From Arthrospira sp. PCC 9108 (lineage in GTDB: Bacteria > Cyanobacteriota > Cyanobacteriia > Cyanobacteriales > Microcoleaceae), in assembly GCA_016745315.1 (NCBI GenBank), contig CP066886.1, positions 768,501 to 832,500 of the forward strand: a stretch of DNA of 64,000 bases. Direction: 5' to 3'. The notes under the pieces are model-generated. The model did not search any database, was not told the DNA's origin, and was given only the letters and a program-made list of their open reading frames with translations. Position numbers and translations under genes: made by a program. Shown in pieces: positions 45,574 through 55,218 of this stretch. Numbering within the stretch: position 1 is the stretch's first letter; each line of letters begins with the position of its first letter.

Positions 45574-46549
45574 ATGTCTAATATTGTAGGGATAGACCAG
45601 AGAGAACTAACTTCAACCGCTATAGCTGGCGGTGCAATGTCTTCACAGTGGTTTAATGCTTTTTCGACCCCTTTTTATCAGCAGATTCAAAGTTTAAAAG
45701 CCTTTGATTTTAAGAAGTGGGCGGGTAGTGTCAAGGGCGGAGCTTTAGTTATTGCAGAAAACATCAAAAAAGGGAACTGGGGTTTTTTCAAAGAATGGCT
45801 ACAAGAGGCTCCTCTGGTTCCTAAAATAGCCGGGATTGTAGCGGGTGGTTTAATTGCTGGGACTGTGCTGATTGTTGGCGGACAAGCATTAGGGTTTGTT
45901 GGTGCGGGTGTAGGGAGTTTAGTAGCAGCCCATCCGGCTTTTGTTGGCGGTTTTTTAGGGGTAACAATACCTACAGTGATGAGCAAATTGACCCAAGGGG
46001 TTTCTCAAGCCTATAACTTTGATTGGGCAGCATCTGACAAGAAAATGATGGACGATTTAAAACAAGCGGCTAATGCTTTATATGTTCCCTTGGGGGAAAC
46101 AGTCGGGAAATCTTTGGCGGCTTTAGTGGTGGGCAAGGTGGGTAGTGCGGCGGCAACAAGTTTAAGGATTCGGGAAGGTGCGATCGCCGCTATGTGTATG
46201 ATTAACCCGACTATTAAAGAGACTTTGGTGGATGCGTTATCCTCGCTGGAGGTATGCGGTGCAAGAGGTTGTTAAAAAAGCACTGTTTGTTATGACTTAC
46301 ATTAACGCCAGAAAAGTAGCAGCCAGGTTGTTGGATAAGGAAGATACTTGGGGCAAGGAAGGGCAATCACCTTTTATTGTTTCGGAGAAAGTAGAAGAAA
46401 CTTGGGCGAAAGTTAAAGAAGATGAATATTTTGATTGGGTGAATGAGCAACAATGGGAGGGTATAGAAACAATGACATCTACTTTTTTTGAAACCCTCGG
46501 TGAGTTGTTGTCAGAGCAGGGAACTTATGAGGAGTGGATACTAGTATAA
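45574..46549 (+). pseudogene. Membrane-spanning element protein with one frameshift
   Basis: MSNIVGIDQRELTSTAIAGG at 45574. A long Gly/Ala-rich hydrophobic segment (KIAGIVAGGLIAGTVLIVGG and VGAGVGSLVAAHPAFVGG, about residues 90-130) is followed by helices and ALSSLE near 46245, where the frame must move +1 (GAG G TAT) to reach YAVQEVVKKALFVMTYINARK and EQQWEGIETMTSTFFE. About 324 aa joined. The hydrophobic core would suit a membrane pore or coat assembly protein. Unknown family. Confidence 0.5.
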
Positions 46550-46576
46550 ATTCATCACCTGAGAGGAGGGATATCA

Positions 46577-47776
46577 ATGGTAGAAGTTGGAAGACTTACT
46601 CAGCAAACTTACATCATGATGGCTCGTCAACGGCGTATCACGAAACTATCAGATAAGCGGCCGGAACGAGTCCGAATAGAATTGCAGCCAAACTGGAACG
46701 TTTACCAACTACAGCCAGACAGAAAAAACCTAGATTACAAACTGCTGATGGCTGGTTCTGAGTCAGCCTTGGCATTGCAGTTGTCACAACTGGGATGGAT
46801 GGAGAAGATGATCGAGCATCTTCTCAATGCCAGCGATCTAAAATTCGAGGATTGGTTTGATGTTTGGGCATCGGGTTATCCAGAACTGCGCTACAGAGTG
46901 AACCCAAAACTCCCCAATTTAAGAACTAACTATCCTTCATCTAATGTTAAGGATTCCAATGGGGAGACAATAAGCAGATGGAGGAACGAGGTAGGCTCTC
47001 GCCCGGCTTACATTGAATGGAAACCTTCAGCCCGAAAAACAGCAAAAGATGTTGGGCTTCACCGCACAATAGAATATTTTCCCGATCGCTCTCAGAACAA
47101 ATCAGTTGTCTTGACGGGGAACGACAAGGAATTAATTAGGCAAATCCTACAAATCCACTACGAGGGTGGGGGTAGCAGTGAGGGAATGGATAGCACGGTC
47201 TCGACGGGTATTAGTTACCGGGGCGCTCCCAAGGTTGTGCTGTACTTTTTGGAACGGATCGAGGATGTGGAAAAAGGCTACCGACAATTAGAGGCAAGAG
47301 TGGGATTCCGTTTGGTGGGAAAAACAGAAAACCCGAACGGAACTGGCGACTTGTTAACTAAAGCTAATATCAGAAGTTTGGCACAGAGAATCGTCCAAAA
47401 CTTTCTACAACCTCAACAATTCCGTCTTCACAAGGGGAGGGAATCGGTTAGCTATAGAGACAAGCGCCAAGGGTTGGAATCTTTCGTTTTTGTCACCAGT
47501 GCATCAGAGGGGATTAATCTTTATCAACGAATCTGCCAGGTGATGCAGATAGAGTTTGACAGTTCAAAGGTCTTTACATCGAGCAACCAAAATCCATCCC
47601 AAGCGTTTCCTATTACGCCCCCAGAAGTGACGATATTGGGTAACAAAGTCAAACCACCCCGCCGCCGTCCGGTCGGGCACGTCTATTTTAGAGAGGCGAA
47701 ATTGTTTTTGGAGATGCTCAATGAGCCTATCATACTCTGTGACTACAACGGGCACATATACAAGAATCCCGATTAG
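46577..47776 (+). CDS. Large intact element protein of unknown function
   Basis: 399 aa, the longest undamaged gene of the element. GAGAGGAGGG lies just upstream of the ATG. N-terminal basic region (ARQRRITKLSDKRPERVRIE), a middle with YIEWKPSARKTAKDVGLHR, KSVVLTGNDKELIRQIL and GYRQLEARVGFRLVGK, a C-terminal KVKPPRRRPVGHVYFREAK. No Walker, HUH, RT or nuclease motif is evident. Good codon structure and the full frame suggest it is under selection. I do not recognise the family. Confidence 0.6.
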   Translation: MVEVGRLTQQTYIMMARQRRITKLSDKRPERVRIELQPNWNVYQLQPDRKNLDYKLLMAGSESALALQLSQLGWMEKMIEHLLNASDLKFEDWFDVWASGYPELRYRVNPKLPNLRTNYPSSNVKDSNGETISRWRNEVGSRPAYIEWKPSARKTAKDVGLHRTIEYFPDRSQNKSVVLTGNDKELIRQILQIHYEGGGSSEGMDSTVSTGISYRGAPKVVLYFLERIEDVEKGYRQLEARVGFRLVGKTENPNGTGDLLTKANIRSLAQRIVQNFLQPQQFRLHKGRESVSYRDKRQGLESFVFVTSASEGINLYQRICQVMQIEFDSSKVFTSSNQNPSQAFPITPPEVTILGNKVKPPRRRPVGHVYFREAKLFLEMLNEPIILCDYNGHIYKNPD

Positions 47777-47922
47777 AAGACAACCCCAACGATTTTTTTA
47801 GATCAAACAAACTCCCTTGTATGTTCGGAAACCCTATAGGTTTCCGTAACTGTTGCACACCCTAAAAATACCTGTTATGAATGTAGTGGTAATCAGTTTT
47901 TAAACAACAAGGCAGGTATTCT

Positions 47923-48282
47923 ATGCCCAGTCTAAATAGTTCAAAAATTTATAGCTGGAATTCACCCTCGCCAGGGGGTACGGGAACCATTAAAGTAGCT
48001 GCCCGGCTTTCTAATCGGTACAATGGCATTGCTACACATCTCGGAATGACCGCCCACACAGATCCAACAAATGTAAATGCACATATGCTTAAGCCAAATA
48101 AAGCTGTGCAGGAGGGTTTCTTAATGAAGATGCGAATTAACTACCGAAAAGACAATAAGTATTTTGGTGCTGATATTTATGTGCCTACAGACAAGGTTAC
48201 TGAAGCCATCCAAGTGCTACCTAACAAGCCCTGGGATGGTACGGGAGTGATAACTTCATGTCGCGATCGTGGTACGAGTTGA
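47923..48282 (+). CDS. Small beta-rich element protein, paralogue A
   Basis: 119 aa, MPSLNSSKIYSWNSPSPGG, then LSNRYNGIATHLGMTAHTD, FLMKMRINYRKDNKYFGAD and a Gly-rich end (GTGVITSCRDRG). Its C-terminal half follows the same pattern as the next protein (RIN-x, strand, DK-x-x-x-A). It has its own spacer of 146 bp upstream, so possibly its own promoter and high expression. The pair would suit coat or ssDNA-binding proteins, but that is speculation. Confidence 0.55.
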   Translation: MPSLNSSKIYSWNSPSPGGTGTIKVAARLSNRYNGIATHLGMTAHTDPTNVNAHMLKPNKAVQEGFLMKMRINYRKDNKYFGADIYVPTDKVTEAIQVLPNKPWDGTGVITSCRDRGTS

Positions 48283-48313
48283 TTACCGTTAAATAATATA
48301 AAAGGATTCTGAA

Positions 48314-48667
48314 ATGGCAGCTAGAACGAAAATTTGTCAAACAGGCACAGGAGCAACCGCTAGGGTCTTTCGAGCTAGTAATGTAATGTATACAGCAGAT
48401 AATGCTGATGTTCTAGGGGTTAGAGAGGCAGAAGCCGCAAATTTAAAAGCCCCACTATATGACACTGCTGAACTAATGCGAACCGGGGAATTAGTAAGGA
48501 TTAATGTACGATGTAGCGCCACAGGAGGCAGAAAAATTAATTATAGAATTTTCTGCGCTGGTGACAAGATAGATGATGCTTTATCGTATTACAGAGCGAC
48601 AGGAAAAACGCTTAATGGTAGGACAGTAGTAGGTGCTGGTTTAGACCGCCGCCAAGTTGTCAAGTAA
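48314..48667 (+). CDS. Small beta-rich element protein, paralogue B
   Basis: 117 aa. MAARTKICQTGTGATARVF, DVLGVREAEAANLKAPLYD, LVRINVRCSATGGRKINYR, KIDDALSYYRATGKTLNG. AAAGGATT ribosome site upstream. Similar in order of features to the 47923 protein (RIN, K-rich strand, DK/DD helix, Gly-rich end), suggesting an ancient duplication. Intact. Confidence 0.55.
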   Translation: MAARTKICQTGTGATARVFRASNVMYTADNADVLGVREAEAANLKAPLYDTAELMRTGELVRINVRCSATGGRKINYRIFCAGDKIDDALSYYRATGKTLNGRTVVGAGLDRRQVVK

Positions 48668-48670
48668 AGC

Positions 48671-49089
48671 ATGAGTTTTACAGATGCTTATGGCACATGG
48701 GAGGTGATAGCTTCAAGCTATCAGCCAAGTCAAGAGTGGATAATTCACAGCCCCCCAGTTACTCAATACTCATTGTTGAGGTTTAAATTTTCAACTGATT
48801 GGGGGCGGTGGACAAATCCCTATGATGGCTATAGGTCAATGCTGCTTATTCGAGGGCATTATTATAATGATTCTGAAAATTCTGACTGGATAACAGGCAA
48901 AGGACTGTATACGTTACAGAAGAACCGCAACTGATTAACTATCCACCAGTTCAAGAATTTACAGACAACCCCTCGGTGATTAGAAGGTTGGGAGTCCGCC
49001 GCCGTTTTTTCAAAAACGCAACATGGATCGAAAATCATCCTACAATGGATCTAAAGTTTGACGTAACAATTGAGGCTTTTGTAAGTTAA
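48671..49089 (+). pseudogene. Unknown element protein with one frameshift
   Basis: MSFTDAYGTWEVIASSYQP to GKGLYT at about 48912, where the frame must move -1 to continue VTEEPQLINYPPVQEFTDNP, IRRLGVRRRFFKNATWIEN and DLKFDVTIEAFVS, ending 49089. About 139 aa. Starts 3 bp after the previous stop. Confidence 0.5.
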
Positions 49090-49090
49090 C

Positions 49091-49408
49091 ATGGACATCT
49101 CTCTTAATCAATTAATCGACCATCTCCCAGATGATTCACAGTTTAAAACCTTACTAGAAACATTGGGGGCAAGCGGTGATAGTGTGGACGCTACCGTAGA
49201 ATTTTGTCATTTAGTAGGGGCATTATATCAAGCACAGTAAGTATACAACCAACAACCAGGAAATAAAGCAATTAATGTGGTCTCAGCAGTAAGTATTGGG
49301 CCGGTAATAGAAAGTTTAGACGGGACATTTTTTAGGAGGTTAGAAAGAACTCTAGCTTTTTTTGAAAAGTATGAAAATAGTATAATTGTCCCGAACGTCA
49401 AAAGTTAG
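49091..49408 (+). pseudogene. Small element protein with one in-frame TAA
   Basis: MDISLNQLIDHLPDDSQFKT, ALYQAQ, TAA at 49238-49240, then VYNQQPGNKAINVVSAVSIG and RRLERTLAFFEKYEN to TAG at 49408. 106 codons. Helical, no recognised motif. ATG lies 1 bp after the previous stop. Confidence 0.5.
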
Positions 49409-49532
49409 TTGGTCGAAAATTTAAAGCTGCCAGATAATTCGGATTCTATCTGCGTTATCTGGTCAAAGTCTTGAAATTAACCCAAGTAAAATGTGATTAA
49501 AAATCCACATCAACAGAGGAGTTAATTCCGTC

Positions 49533-49814
49533 GTGGATATTGAAATTGAGAAAATTACGGTAATTATAAGTTGGATACTTTCACTCATTAGTACGGTCTG
49601 GTATGTATCAGTTCAATACACAATAATTAGAGTACAAGTCAACAGAAACAGAGAAGAGCTAAACAGAATATCATCAACGCTTAGGCGAGAAATAGAAGAC
49701 CATAATAAACTTATATGGATAAACATCAACCACATGGAAAAATACTTAACCAAAAATCAAGATTATTTTCCGTTAAATATCCAAAACCAAAAATATAAAG
49801 ATTATGGCGACTGA
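49533..49814 (+). CDS. Single-TM coiled-coil protein
   Basis: 93 aa, GTG start with GAGGAG 11-16 bp upstream. One membrane helix near the N-terminus (ITVIISWILSLISTVWYVS), then a long charged coil (VNRNREELNRISSTLRRE). Overlaps the next ORF by 11 bp. The pair resembles small phage lysis or holin-associated genes at the end of a late operon. Confidence 0.5.
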   Translation: MDIEIEKITVIISWILSLISTVWYVSVQYTIIRVQVNRNREELNRISSTLRREIEDHNKLIWININHMEKYLTKNQDYFPLNIQNQKYKDYGD

Positions 49815-50040
49815 TGTTTTACCAGAATTATTACGGGTAGGAAGTGATGGGGTAGTGATATTTTTAGTGTGGTCTTTGATGAAGCAAAACCAAAAGTTAA
49901 TAGCAGAGGTCAACTCAAGAGACAATGAATTGATGAAGTTGATTTACAAAATACTTAGCAATGAACAGCCAGGGACAAGAGGTAAACGCGATCGCACAAT
50001 CAAGCCAAAGCCACAAGAATCCGTTAGGACTTGGGAGTAG
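49804..50040 (+). CDS. Single-TM holin-like (BhlA-type) protein
   Basis: 78 aa. A short N-terminus, one membrane helix (DGVVIFLVWSLM), then KQNQKLIAEVNSRDNELMKL, a charged helix, and a basic tail. This layout is that of BhlA-type holins, though the match is by pattern only. Confidence 0.45.
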   Translation: MATDVLPELLRVGSDGVVIFLVWSLMKQNQKLIAEVNSRDNELMKLIYKILSNEQPGTRGKRDRTIKPKPQESVRTWE

Positions 50041-50357
50041 AGTTGTCTGTGGCCTAACGAATAACGGGTTGTCAAGTAGCCATTACTCATGGCCACAATC
50101 ATCATACAGAAAAACTAAAGCGATCGCCAGCCAAGTCAGTTAACTCGTATAAACGCTTCTCCTAAACCCCAGTCAAAGCCTAACACTGCGTTGGAGCCGA
50201 CCGATTGAGAGGTAATCGGTAAGAATCAAAGGTTATCTGCGACAGCTCCACTCCAGCATCTTAATATTCCCATCTACTCCTGCGACGTAGAAGATTTTGA
50301 GTTAGACTTGAAGAATCTAGGGGAGTTGGGGCGATTGTGATTTTTAGGGAGCTGTCT
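50041..50357. other. Relics between the element and a TA pair
   Basis: 50085-50142 is a degenerate copy of the winged-helix gene's C-terminus (AAAGCTAAAGCGATCGCC pattern, KTKAIASQVS). At about 50178-50232 lies an interspersed repeat (AACACTGCGTTGGAGCCGAC) also found near 57205. No complete gene. Confidence 0.6.
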
Positions 50358-50588
50358 ATGTTACTGCAAAACCTGAAGGAAGAAGCTATCAAGTTATCAC
50401 CGAGCGATCGCCTCGCGTTGGTCAGTGCTATAATTGAGTCCTTGCAGAATACCCCAAGTGCAAAGCCTGATCGTTATGGTGCAATTCGACGAATGCGCGC
50501 CTTACTCAAAACAGACCAGCCTGCACCAACTGACCAAGAAGTAGCTGTGATGCTAGAAGAGCATCGGGTGGAGAAATACCTTCAGTGA
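50358..50588 (+). CDS. Antitoxin of a PIN/RelE-type addiction module
   Basis: 76 aa from the ATG giving MLLQNLKEEAIKLSPSDRLAL, preceded by AGGGAG. The LSPSDRLALVSAIIESLQ pattern is typical of small antitoxins of the CHP02574 type. Its TGA overlaps a GTG that starts a truncated PIN toxin. Confidence 0.75.
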   Translation: MLLQNLKEEAIKLSPSDRLALVSAIIESLQNTPSAKPDRYGAIRRMRALLKTDQPAPTDQEVAVMLEEHRVEKYLQ

Positions 50589-50638
50589 GAGTTTTAATTG
50601 ATACCAATATTCTCCTAGATTTTCATGGTGAAAACTGA
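50585..50638 (+). pseudogene. Truncated PIN toxin start
   Basis: GTG AGA GTT ... gives MRVLIDTNILLDF, the exact start of a VapC toxin including the catalytic Asp, then HGEN and stop. The remaining ~120 codons have been replaced by a hicB gene. Confidence 0.8.
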
Positions 50639-50844
50639 TGAAGTTGACTGTAACACTTGACCGTGACGAAGATGGAGTTTGGGTTGTAGAGTGTCCCAGC
50701 ATTCCGGGTTGTGTCAGCCAAGGTCAAACGAGGGCAGAAGCTCTAGAAAATATCAGATATGCAATTATCGCTTGCCTTGAAGTTCGTGCAGAACGTGGGC
50801 TACCCCTAACGATTGAAACCTGCCAAGTAGAGGTAATGGCGTAA
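50638..50844 (+). CDS. hicB: HicB antitoxin
   Basis: 68 aa. MKLTVTLDRDEDGVWVVECPSIPGC, TRAEALENI and IACLEVRAERGLPL are the HicB partial RNase H-like fold. Intact, but its toxin HicA is cut short 3 bp downstream, so it is an orphan. Confidence 0.85.
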   Translation: MKLTVTLDRDEDGVWVVECPSIPGCVSQGQTRAEALENIRYAIIACLEVRAERGLPLTIETCQVEVMA

Positions 50845-50846
50845 TC

Positions 50847-50930
50847 ATGTCCTCTACTCTTCCTGTTCTCAGCGGACGTGAGGTAGTCGGAGTATTTGAA
50901 ACCTTCGGCTTCACCGTTACACCGATTTGA
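50847..50930 (+). pseudogene. hicA: Truncated HicA toxin
   Basis: MSSTLPVLSGREVVGVFETFGFTVTPI then TGA. The LPVLSGREVV...GF start is typical of HicA; the catalytic GSHxxM part is lost. The cut joins directly to the NACHT-tail repeat. Confidence 0.8.
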
Positions 50931-51408
50931 TAGATTATCTGGAACAATGGCTGAAGTCGGCGAGAGTTCAAGGAGCGATCGCGGAGCGTGGCGGTAGCCG
51001 TATCGCCTTTTGTCGGGTGAATGTTTGGGAATCCGATAAAAATGCCTTTTCCGGGTTTGATGTATATCGGAATTTACCCTTTCAGTCGGAGCAGATGGAA
51101 ACCTTCATCCGGCGATTCTTTGCCCAGAGTGATTAAAAACAGTAACTCCTGGCAGTAAAGGCTTGTAGCTTTTTGAGGCTAAGGTGCATATCCCCTTGAT
51201 TCTGTATAACATCCACATTTAAAAAAGGCTGAACCCCTTGCCAGTTAAAGAATTGGGCGAGGAATGAAGTTTTGTGTATGCTAAATCTAGCAATTTTTGA
51301 CACCTCGATATTTATGTGCTAAAATCCCAGCACAGCTTAGTTATGGAGGGTTCAGCTTCCTAAAGTCTTAGGTATGTTAGGCTGCTAATCGCCGCCTAAT
51401 TAATAATG
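50925..51408 (+). repeat. NACHT-tail repeat unit, copy at 50.9 kb
   Basis: Codons match the NACHT pseudogene (IDYLEQWLKSARVQGAIA, FCRVNVWESDKNAF, FFAQSD-stop), but the Walker B stretch is deleted between two HIP1-like sites. About 270 bp of shared non-coding DNA follows (GTAACTCCTGGCAGTAAAGG, GGCTGAACCCCTTGCC, a -10-like CTAAAAT near 51320, and GGAGGGTTCAGCTT). Repeats at 54526-55001, partly at 34503-34952. It immediately precedes the dynamin-like gene. Confidence 0.8.
50975..51007. repeat. 24-bp insertion in a HIP1 site, in frame
   Basis: Here GCGATCGC is followed by GGAGCGTGGCGGTAGCCGTA and TCGCC, whereas the copy at 57908-57916 reads GCGATCGCC without the insert. It adds eight codons (ERGGSRIA) to the NACHT frame. 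Same insert at 34569-34600 and 54569-54600. Confidence 0.85.
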
Positions 51409-51597
51409 GTTATGTCGCCAGCCCTCGGTGGAGTCGTGGCTAAATGCTGTCGGTTTTGCAGCCAGGTTAAGTTAGACCAGTTGGCAGAGAGTTACACAAG
51501 ATCTTGAGCAAGGATGAATTAACCCAAATGCCTAAAGATATGGTGATCATACAAACTATATTTCTCTAGTTAAGTCAATTGATTCTAATAACCCATC
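51409..51597. other. Leader of the dynamin-like gene
   Basis: No gene. Contains no strong repeat; the upstream repeat unit supplies a possible promoter. Confidence 0.35.
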
Positions 51598-54005
51598 ATG
51601 AGTACAGATTTTCTACAACCAAATCTTGAGGACTTGCAACAAGACGTAATAAGTCTACTTAAGAAAATCGAAGAGTTAATGTATCGTGCCAGTAATCTGT
51701 TGATTTCTGACCCTTCAGGTAAGAAGTATGCCGGGTTTCAAAAAGAAGTTGTAGATGCCAAAAAGAATGTAGAAGATCTTGAGTTAGTCATGGCGATCGT
51801 TGCTCCTATGAAGGCGGGGAAGTCTACGATTATCAACGCGATTGTTGGACAAGATATATTACCTAGTCGGGCATCAGCCATGACTACGTTACCCACGGAA
51901 ATTATTCTTCGTTCTGATAAAGCACAGCCAGTTTTAGTGCTGAAGCCAAATACTATTTCATGTTTAAAGAGGACTCTTTCAACTCTACAGCAGAAAATTA
52001 AAACAAACGGTCTAAATCAGGCAGTTACCAAAATGGCAAAGTATCCCCATTTAACTTCACTGATTCCGAAAATTCAAGATGGCTTCTCGATTCAGTCTGA
52101 GATAGGGGGTTAGAAGGCATCAAACAAACATTAACGGATTTGAATGACATCGTTCGCGTTTGTACAGTTCTTGAGCCGTTGATAGATCCATTAAATCAAG
52201 AATATTTTGACGTTCCCTGCATCTATACTCCTTTCTGGAAAGCCACAGATGCTGGTCAATCTAAATTCTTAGGAAATCTCGTTATTGTTGATACTCCCGG
52301 ACCTAATTAAGCCGGAGAAAACCTGAGATTGTCTGCGGTTGTAGCAGAGCAATTACGCCGAAGTTCAATGGTTCTAATTGTCCTTGACTTTACACAGTTA
52401 AATAACAAAGCAGCAGAGGAAATTAAGCGCCAAGTTGAACCTATTGTTCGATTGTTAGGGAAAGAGAATTTATATGTTCTTGTCAATAAGGTTGATCAAA
52501 GAACTGAAAAAGATCCGATGACATCTGAGAAGGTGAAGCAGTTTGTCATTGCTGATTTGGGATTGGGTGAATCAAGTGATGCAGGAAGGGTGTTTGAGGT
52601 AGCCGCCAGATGGGCTTTTTGTGCGGCGAGTTTCCTTTCGGAAATGCAACATCACCCTAATATTAAAAAAGAGGAGATGAAAACTGCAAGAGCTTTAGCA
52701 GAGCAAGTTTTTGGGATTGATTGGGAAGAGGAACTTGAAGATTGTTCATTGGAACAATTGCAAAAAAAGGCTCAGAGATTATGGAAGAAGTCCGGTTTTG
52801 AGCCCTTCTTGGAGAACGCCATCAATGTTCTCATGGAAAGTGCTGCTCCCAGATGTATCAAATCTGCACTTAATCTTAGCCGTCAACGTTTAGAAGAATT
52901 GAGAGATGACGTTATACTAAGAAGTAGTGCCATTGCTAAAGACGAAGAGAAACTCAGGTTAGAAGTGGCAGCGTTGGAGCAAGATCTTGAACATCTTGAA
53001 CTGAGTCGTAAGCGACTTAAAGAAGTTGATAATATCAAGAATCATCTTCAAAAAAATCTTGAAGACTTACTTGGGAAATTAAAGGAAACAGCAGCCATAA
53101 GTCTTGAAGATTACTTTGCCAAAGAAGACTATGAGCAAGCTAATTTAATCCAAAGGCTAGACATAGAAGCAAGAAAAATTTTTACGACTCCGCTGGGTAG
53201 CTTTGAATTATTTCCTAAATGGATTTCCGAAAGACTGAAAAACGCCGTAGAATTTAAGAGTTCTGGAATCTTGGAATTTAAGAGTGATGATGAAGCAGAG
53301 GAATTTGCCAATGGAGCCGTTGCTTATGCCAAGCAACGAGCAGAGAGTCTTCTGGTCGCCTTTCGAGAGGAAACGATTCGCGAGGTTGAGAAAGCACGTT
53401 CAAAATTAATGAGTTTTTTGGAACAAGAAACAAACCCCATTATTGAAAGAGCACGTACCCGTCTTAATAAATCTTTTGATATCACCCTTTCTCTACCCCC
53501 TCCTGTTGTAGATACATCTGACCATATATCTGTTAATAGACCTCACATTAGAAGCCAAACCAAAACCATAGATCAGGGATATGAAGAAGTAACAGTTCAC
53601 AAAAGAGTGTGGTGGCATTGGCTTTGGATAATACCAATCGGTCTTACATAAAAACGAAAGCGTCCTAACAAGAATATAGATTATTATACGGTTTCACTAA
53701 ATGAGTTGATTCCTGAAATAAATTATTCAATGCAAGCGAGTATTACTGCTCTTGAAGAAAGTTTGAATAAGTATCTTGATGATGATTTCCAACAGCGGTT
53801 TGATCAATTTTTTGCCTCTTTGGATGCCTATTTAAGTAACTACAGGGATAGCTGAAAGCAGGCTCAGGAAGATCAGCAACTTGCTGCTGAGGAGAAGAAA
53901 ACGCTTATCAGTGGGTTGAACTCAATTGTCCCAGAGGCAACTGCACAAATAAAAAAGTGTAGAACTTATGCTGAGTATGCCAATTCATTACTCCTAAGAC
54001 AGTGA
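51598..54005 (+). pseudogene. Dynamin-like GTPase, decayed
   Basis: G1 P-loop in VAPMKAGKSTIINAI (about residue 65-80), G2-type Thr in SAMTTLPTE, G3 LVIVDTPGPN, G4 LVNKVDQ, then about 350 residues of helices and coils and WWHWLWIIPIGL near the C-terminus. Bacterial dynamin-like proteins remodel membranes and several act in phage defence. Lesions: a -1 shift in a GGGGG run at about 52107, TAA at 52308 (GPN*AGE), TAA at 53649 and TGA at 53853. About 800 codons in all. Not functional as read. Confidence 0.85.
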
Positions 54006-54218
54006 GGAGCAAACCATATCGAGGAACTCAAAAAACTAGAGCGTTGAGTTCCTATAGTTAGCGATAAAGCACTGCTCAACTTAGTGAATGGAATTCCCAT
54101 AAATTGTGACCTTGTACGATTCACAATGTGAAATTAAAAGTGAGTCTCACATATAAACAGTACCGATTGGGAACAAAGCGAATGGGAGTGGTAGCGATCG
54201 CATTTCGATGTTTTTTTG

Positions 54219-54389
54219 GTTAATCTTGACCCCACAATTGGCAGTGAAATTAAGAAAAAACGACCCTGTGCGATTATCTCACAGGATGAAATGAACCTTT
54301 ATATTGCCACGGTGATTATTGCACCAATGACGACAAAAGGGAAAGCCTACCCGACGGGAATTTCCTGCCAGTTTCATGGTACAGTTTGA
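54219..54389 (+). pseudogene. mazF: MazF/PemK toxin fragment
   Basis: VNLDPTIGSEIKKKRPCAII, SQDEMNLYIATVIIAPMTTK, GKAYPTGISCQF then TGA. The IGSEIKKxRPCxIIS core is the MazF family signature. The N-terminal start is missing (the 11 bp upstream read MFFWLI in another frame) and the C-terminal half is lost. A shorter copy lies at 57600-57728. Confidence 0.8.
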
Positions 54390-54525
54390 TCACACCTTGC
54401 CATTATTGATATTGTAGGAGTTATTTGTGAAAGCCCGTGACTTGCTCAAGCCAGGTGAAAAGGTGGTTGTTATTTTTACAGCCGAAGGTCGCCAAAACCC
54501 AATTCGGTATCTTCCTTGATGTAGC
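54390..54525 (+). other. Repeated leader with a 30-codon ORF
   Basis: TTGTAGGAG precedes GTG at 54427, which opens VKARDLLKPGEKVVVIFTAE and stops after 30 codons at 54519. The same sequence occurs at 57766-57858. It may be the amputated start of a small gene whose rest was replaced by the NACHT-tail repeat. I do not recognise it. Confidence 0.4.
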
Positions 54526-55001
54526 TTTAATTCTGGAAAACTGGCTGAAGTCGGCGAGAGTTGAATGAGCGATCGCGGAGCGTGGCGGTAGCCGTATCGC
54601 CTTTTGTCGGATGAATGTTTGGGAAGCCGATAAAAATGCCTTTTCCGGGTTTGATGTGTATCCGAATTTACCCTTTCAGTCGGAGCAGATGGAAACCTTG
54701 ATCCGGCGATTGTTTGCCCAGAGTGATTAAAAACAGTAACTCCTGACAGTAAAGGCTTGTAGCTTTTTGAGGCTAAGGTGCATATCCCCTTGATTCTGTA
54801 TAACATCCACCTTTAAAAAGGCTGAACCCCTTGCCAGTTAAGGAATTGGGCGAGGAATGAAGTTTTGTGTATGCTAAATCTACCAATTTTTGACACCTCG
54901 ATATTTATGTGCTAAAATCCCAGCACAGCTTAGTTATGGAGGGTTCAGCTTTCCACATCTTGGGTATGTTAGGCTGCTAATCGCTGCCTAATTAATAGTT
55001 A
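54526..55001 (+). repeat. NACHT-tail repeat unit, copy at 54.5 kb
   Basis: Same order as the 50.9-kb copy: GAAAACTGGCTGAAGTCGGC, the 24-bp HIP1 insert, GGGAAGCCGATAAAAATGCC, stop, shared flank and GGAGGGTTCAGC. Its coding part carries a TGA (GAATGAGCG). It immediately precedes the restriction-modification genes. Confidence 0.8.
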
Positions 55002-55218
55002 GCTAGCTCGGTAGCAAAGGGTAAGCCCCCTGATTGGTGAATGACACTTATATGGGACAGCAAATGCTGTTACTGAGTAGTTGCAACTATGGAGTTGGGT
55101 TGAGCTTTACTTTGAAGCTGCTCTGGACTAATACATTAGCTCTATCTGTTGTAGAATCCCCTAAAGGTTCAAAAACCTGTAGGAGCACTGGTGCTGCTTG
55201 AAAGTTCAAGGATCAAAA
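55002..55218. other. Leader of the restriction-modification genes
   Basis: 217 bp without a gene. Unusual dyad AACCTGTAGG near 55172 and CTCTGGACTAATACATTAGC. Likely holds the promoter of the methyltransferase gene. Confidence 0.35.

Noticed and set aside
54390..54806. 138-aa minus-strand ORF
   Set aside because: Antisense to the duplicated MazF-leader-NACHT-tail repeat, which codes on the plus strand; composition is that of a shadow frame.
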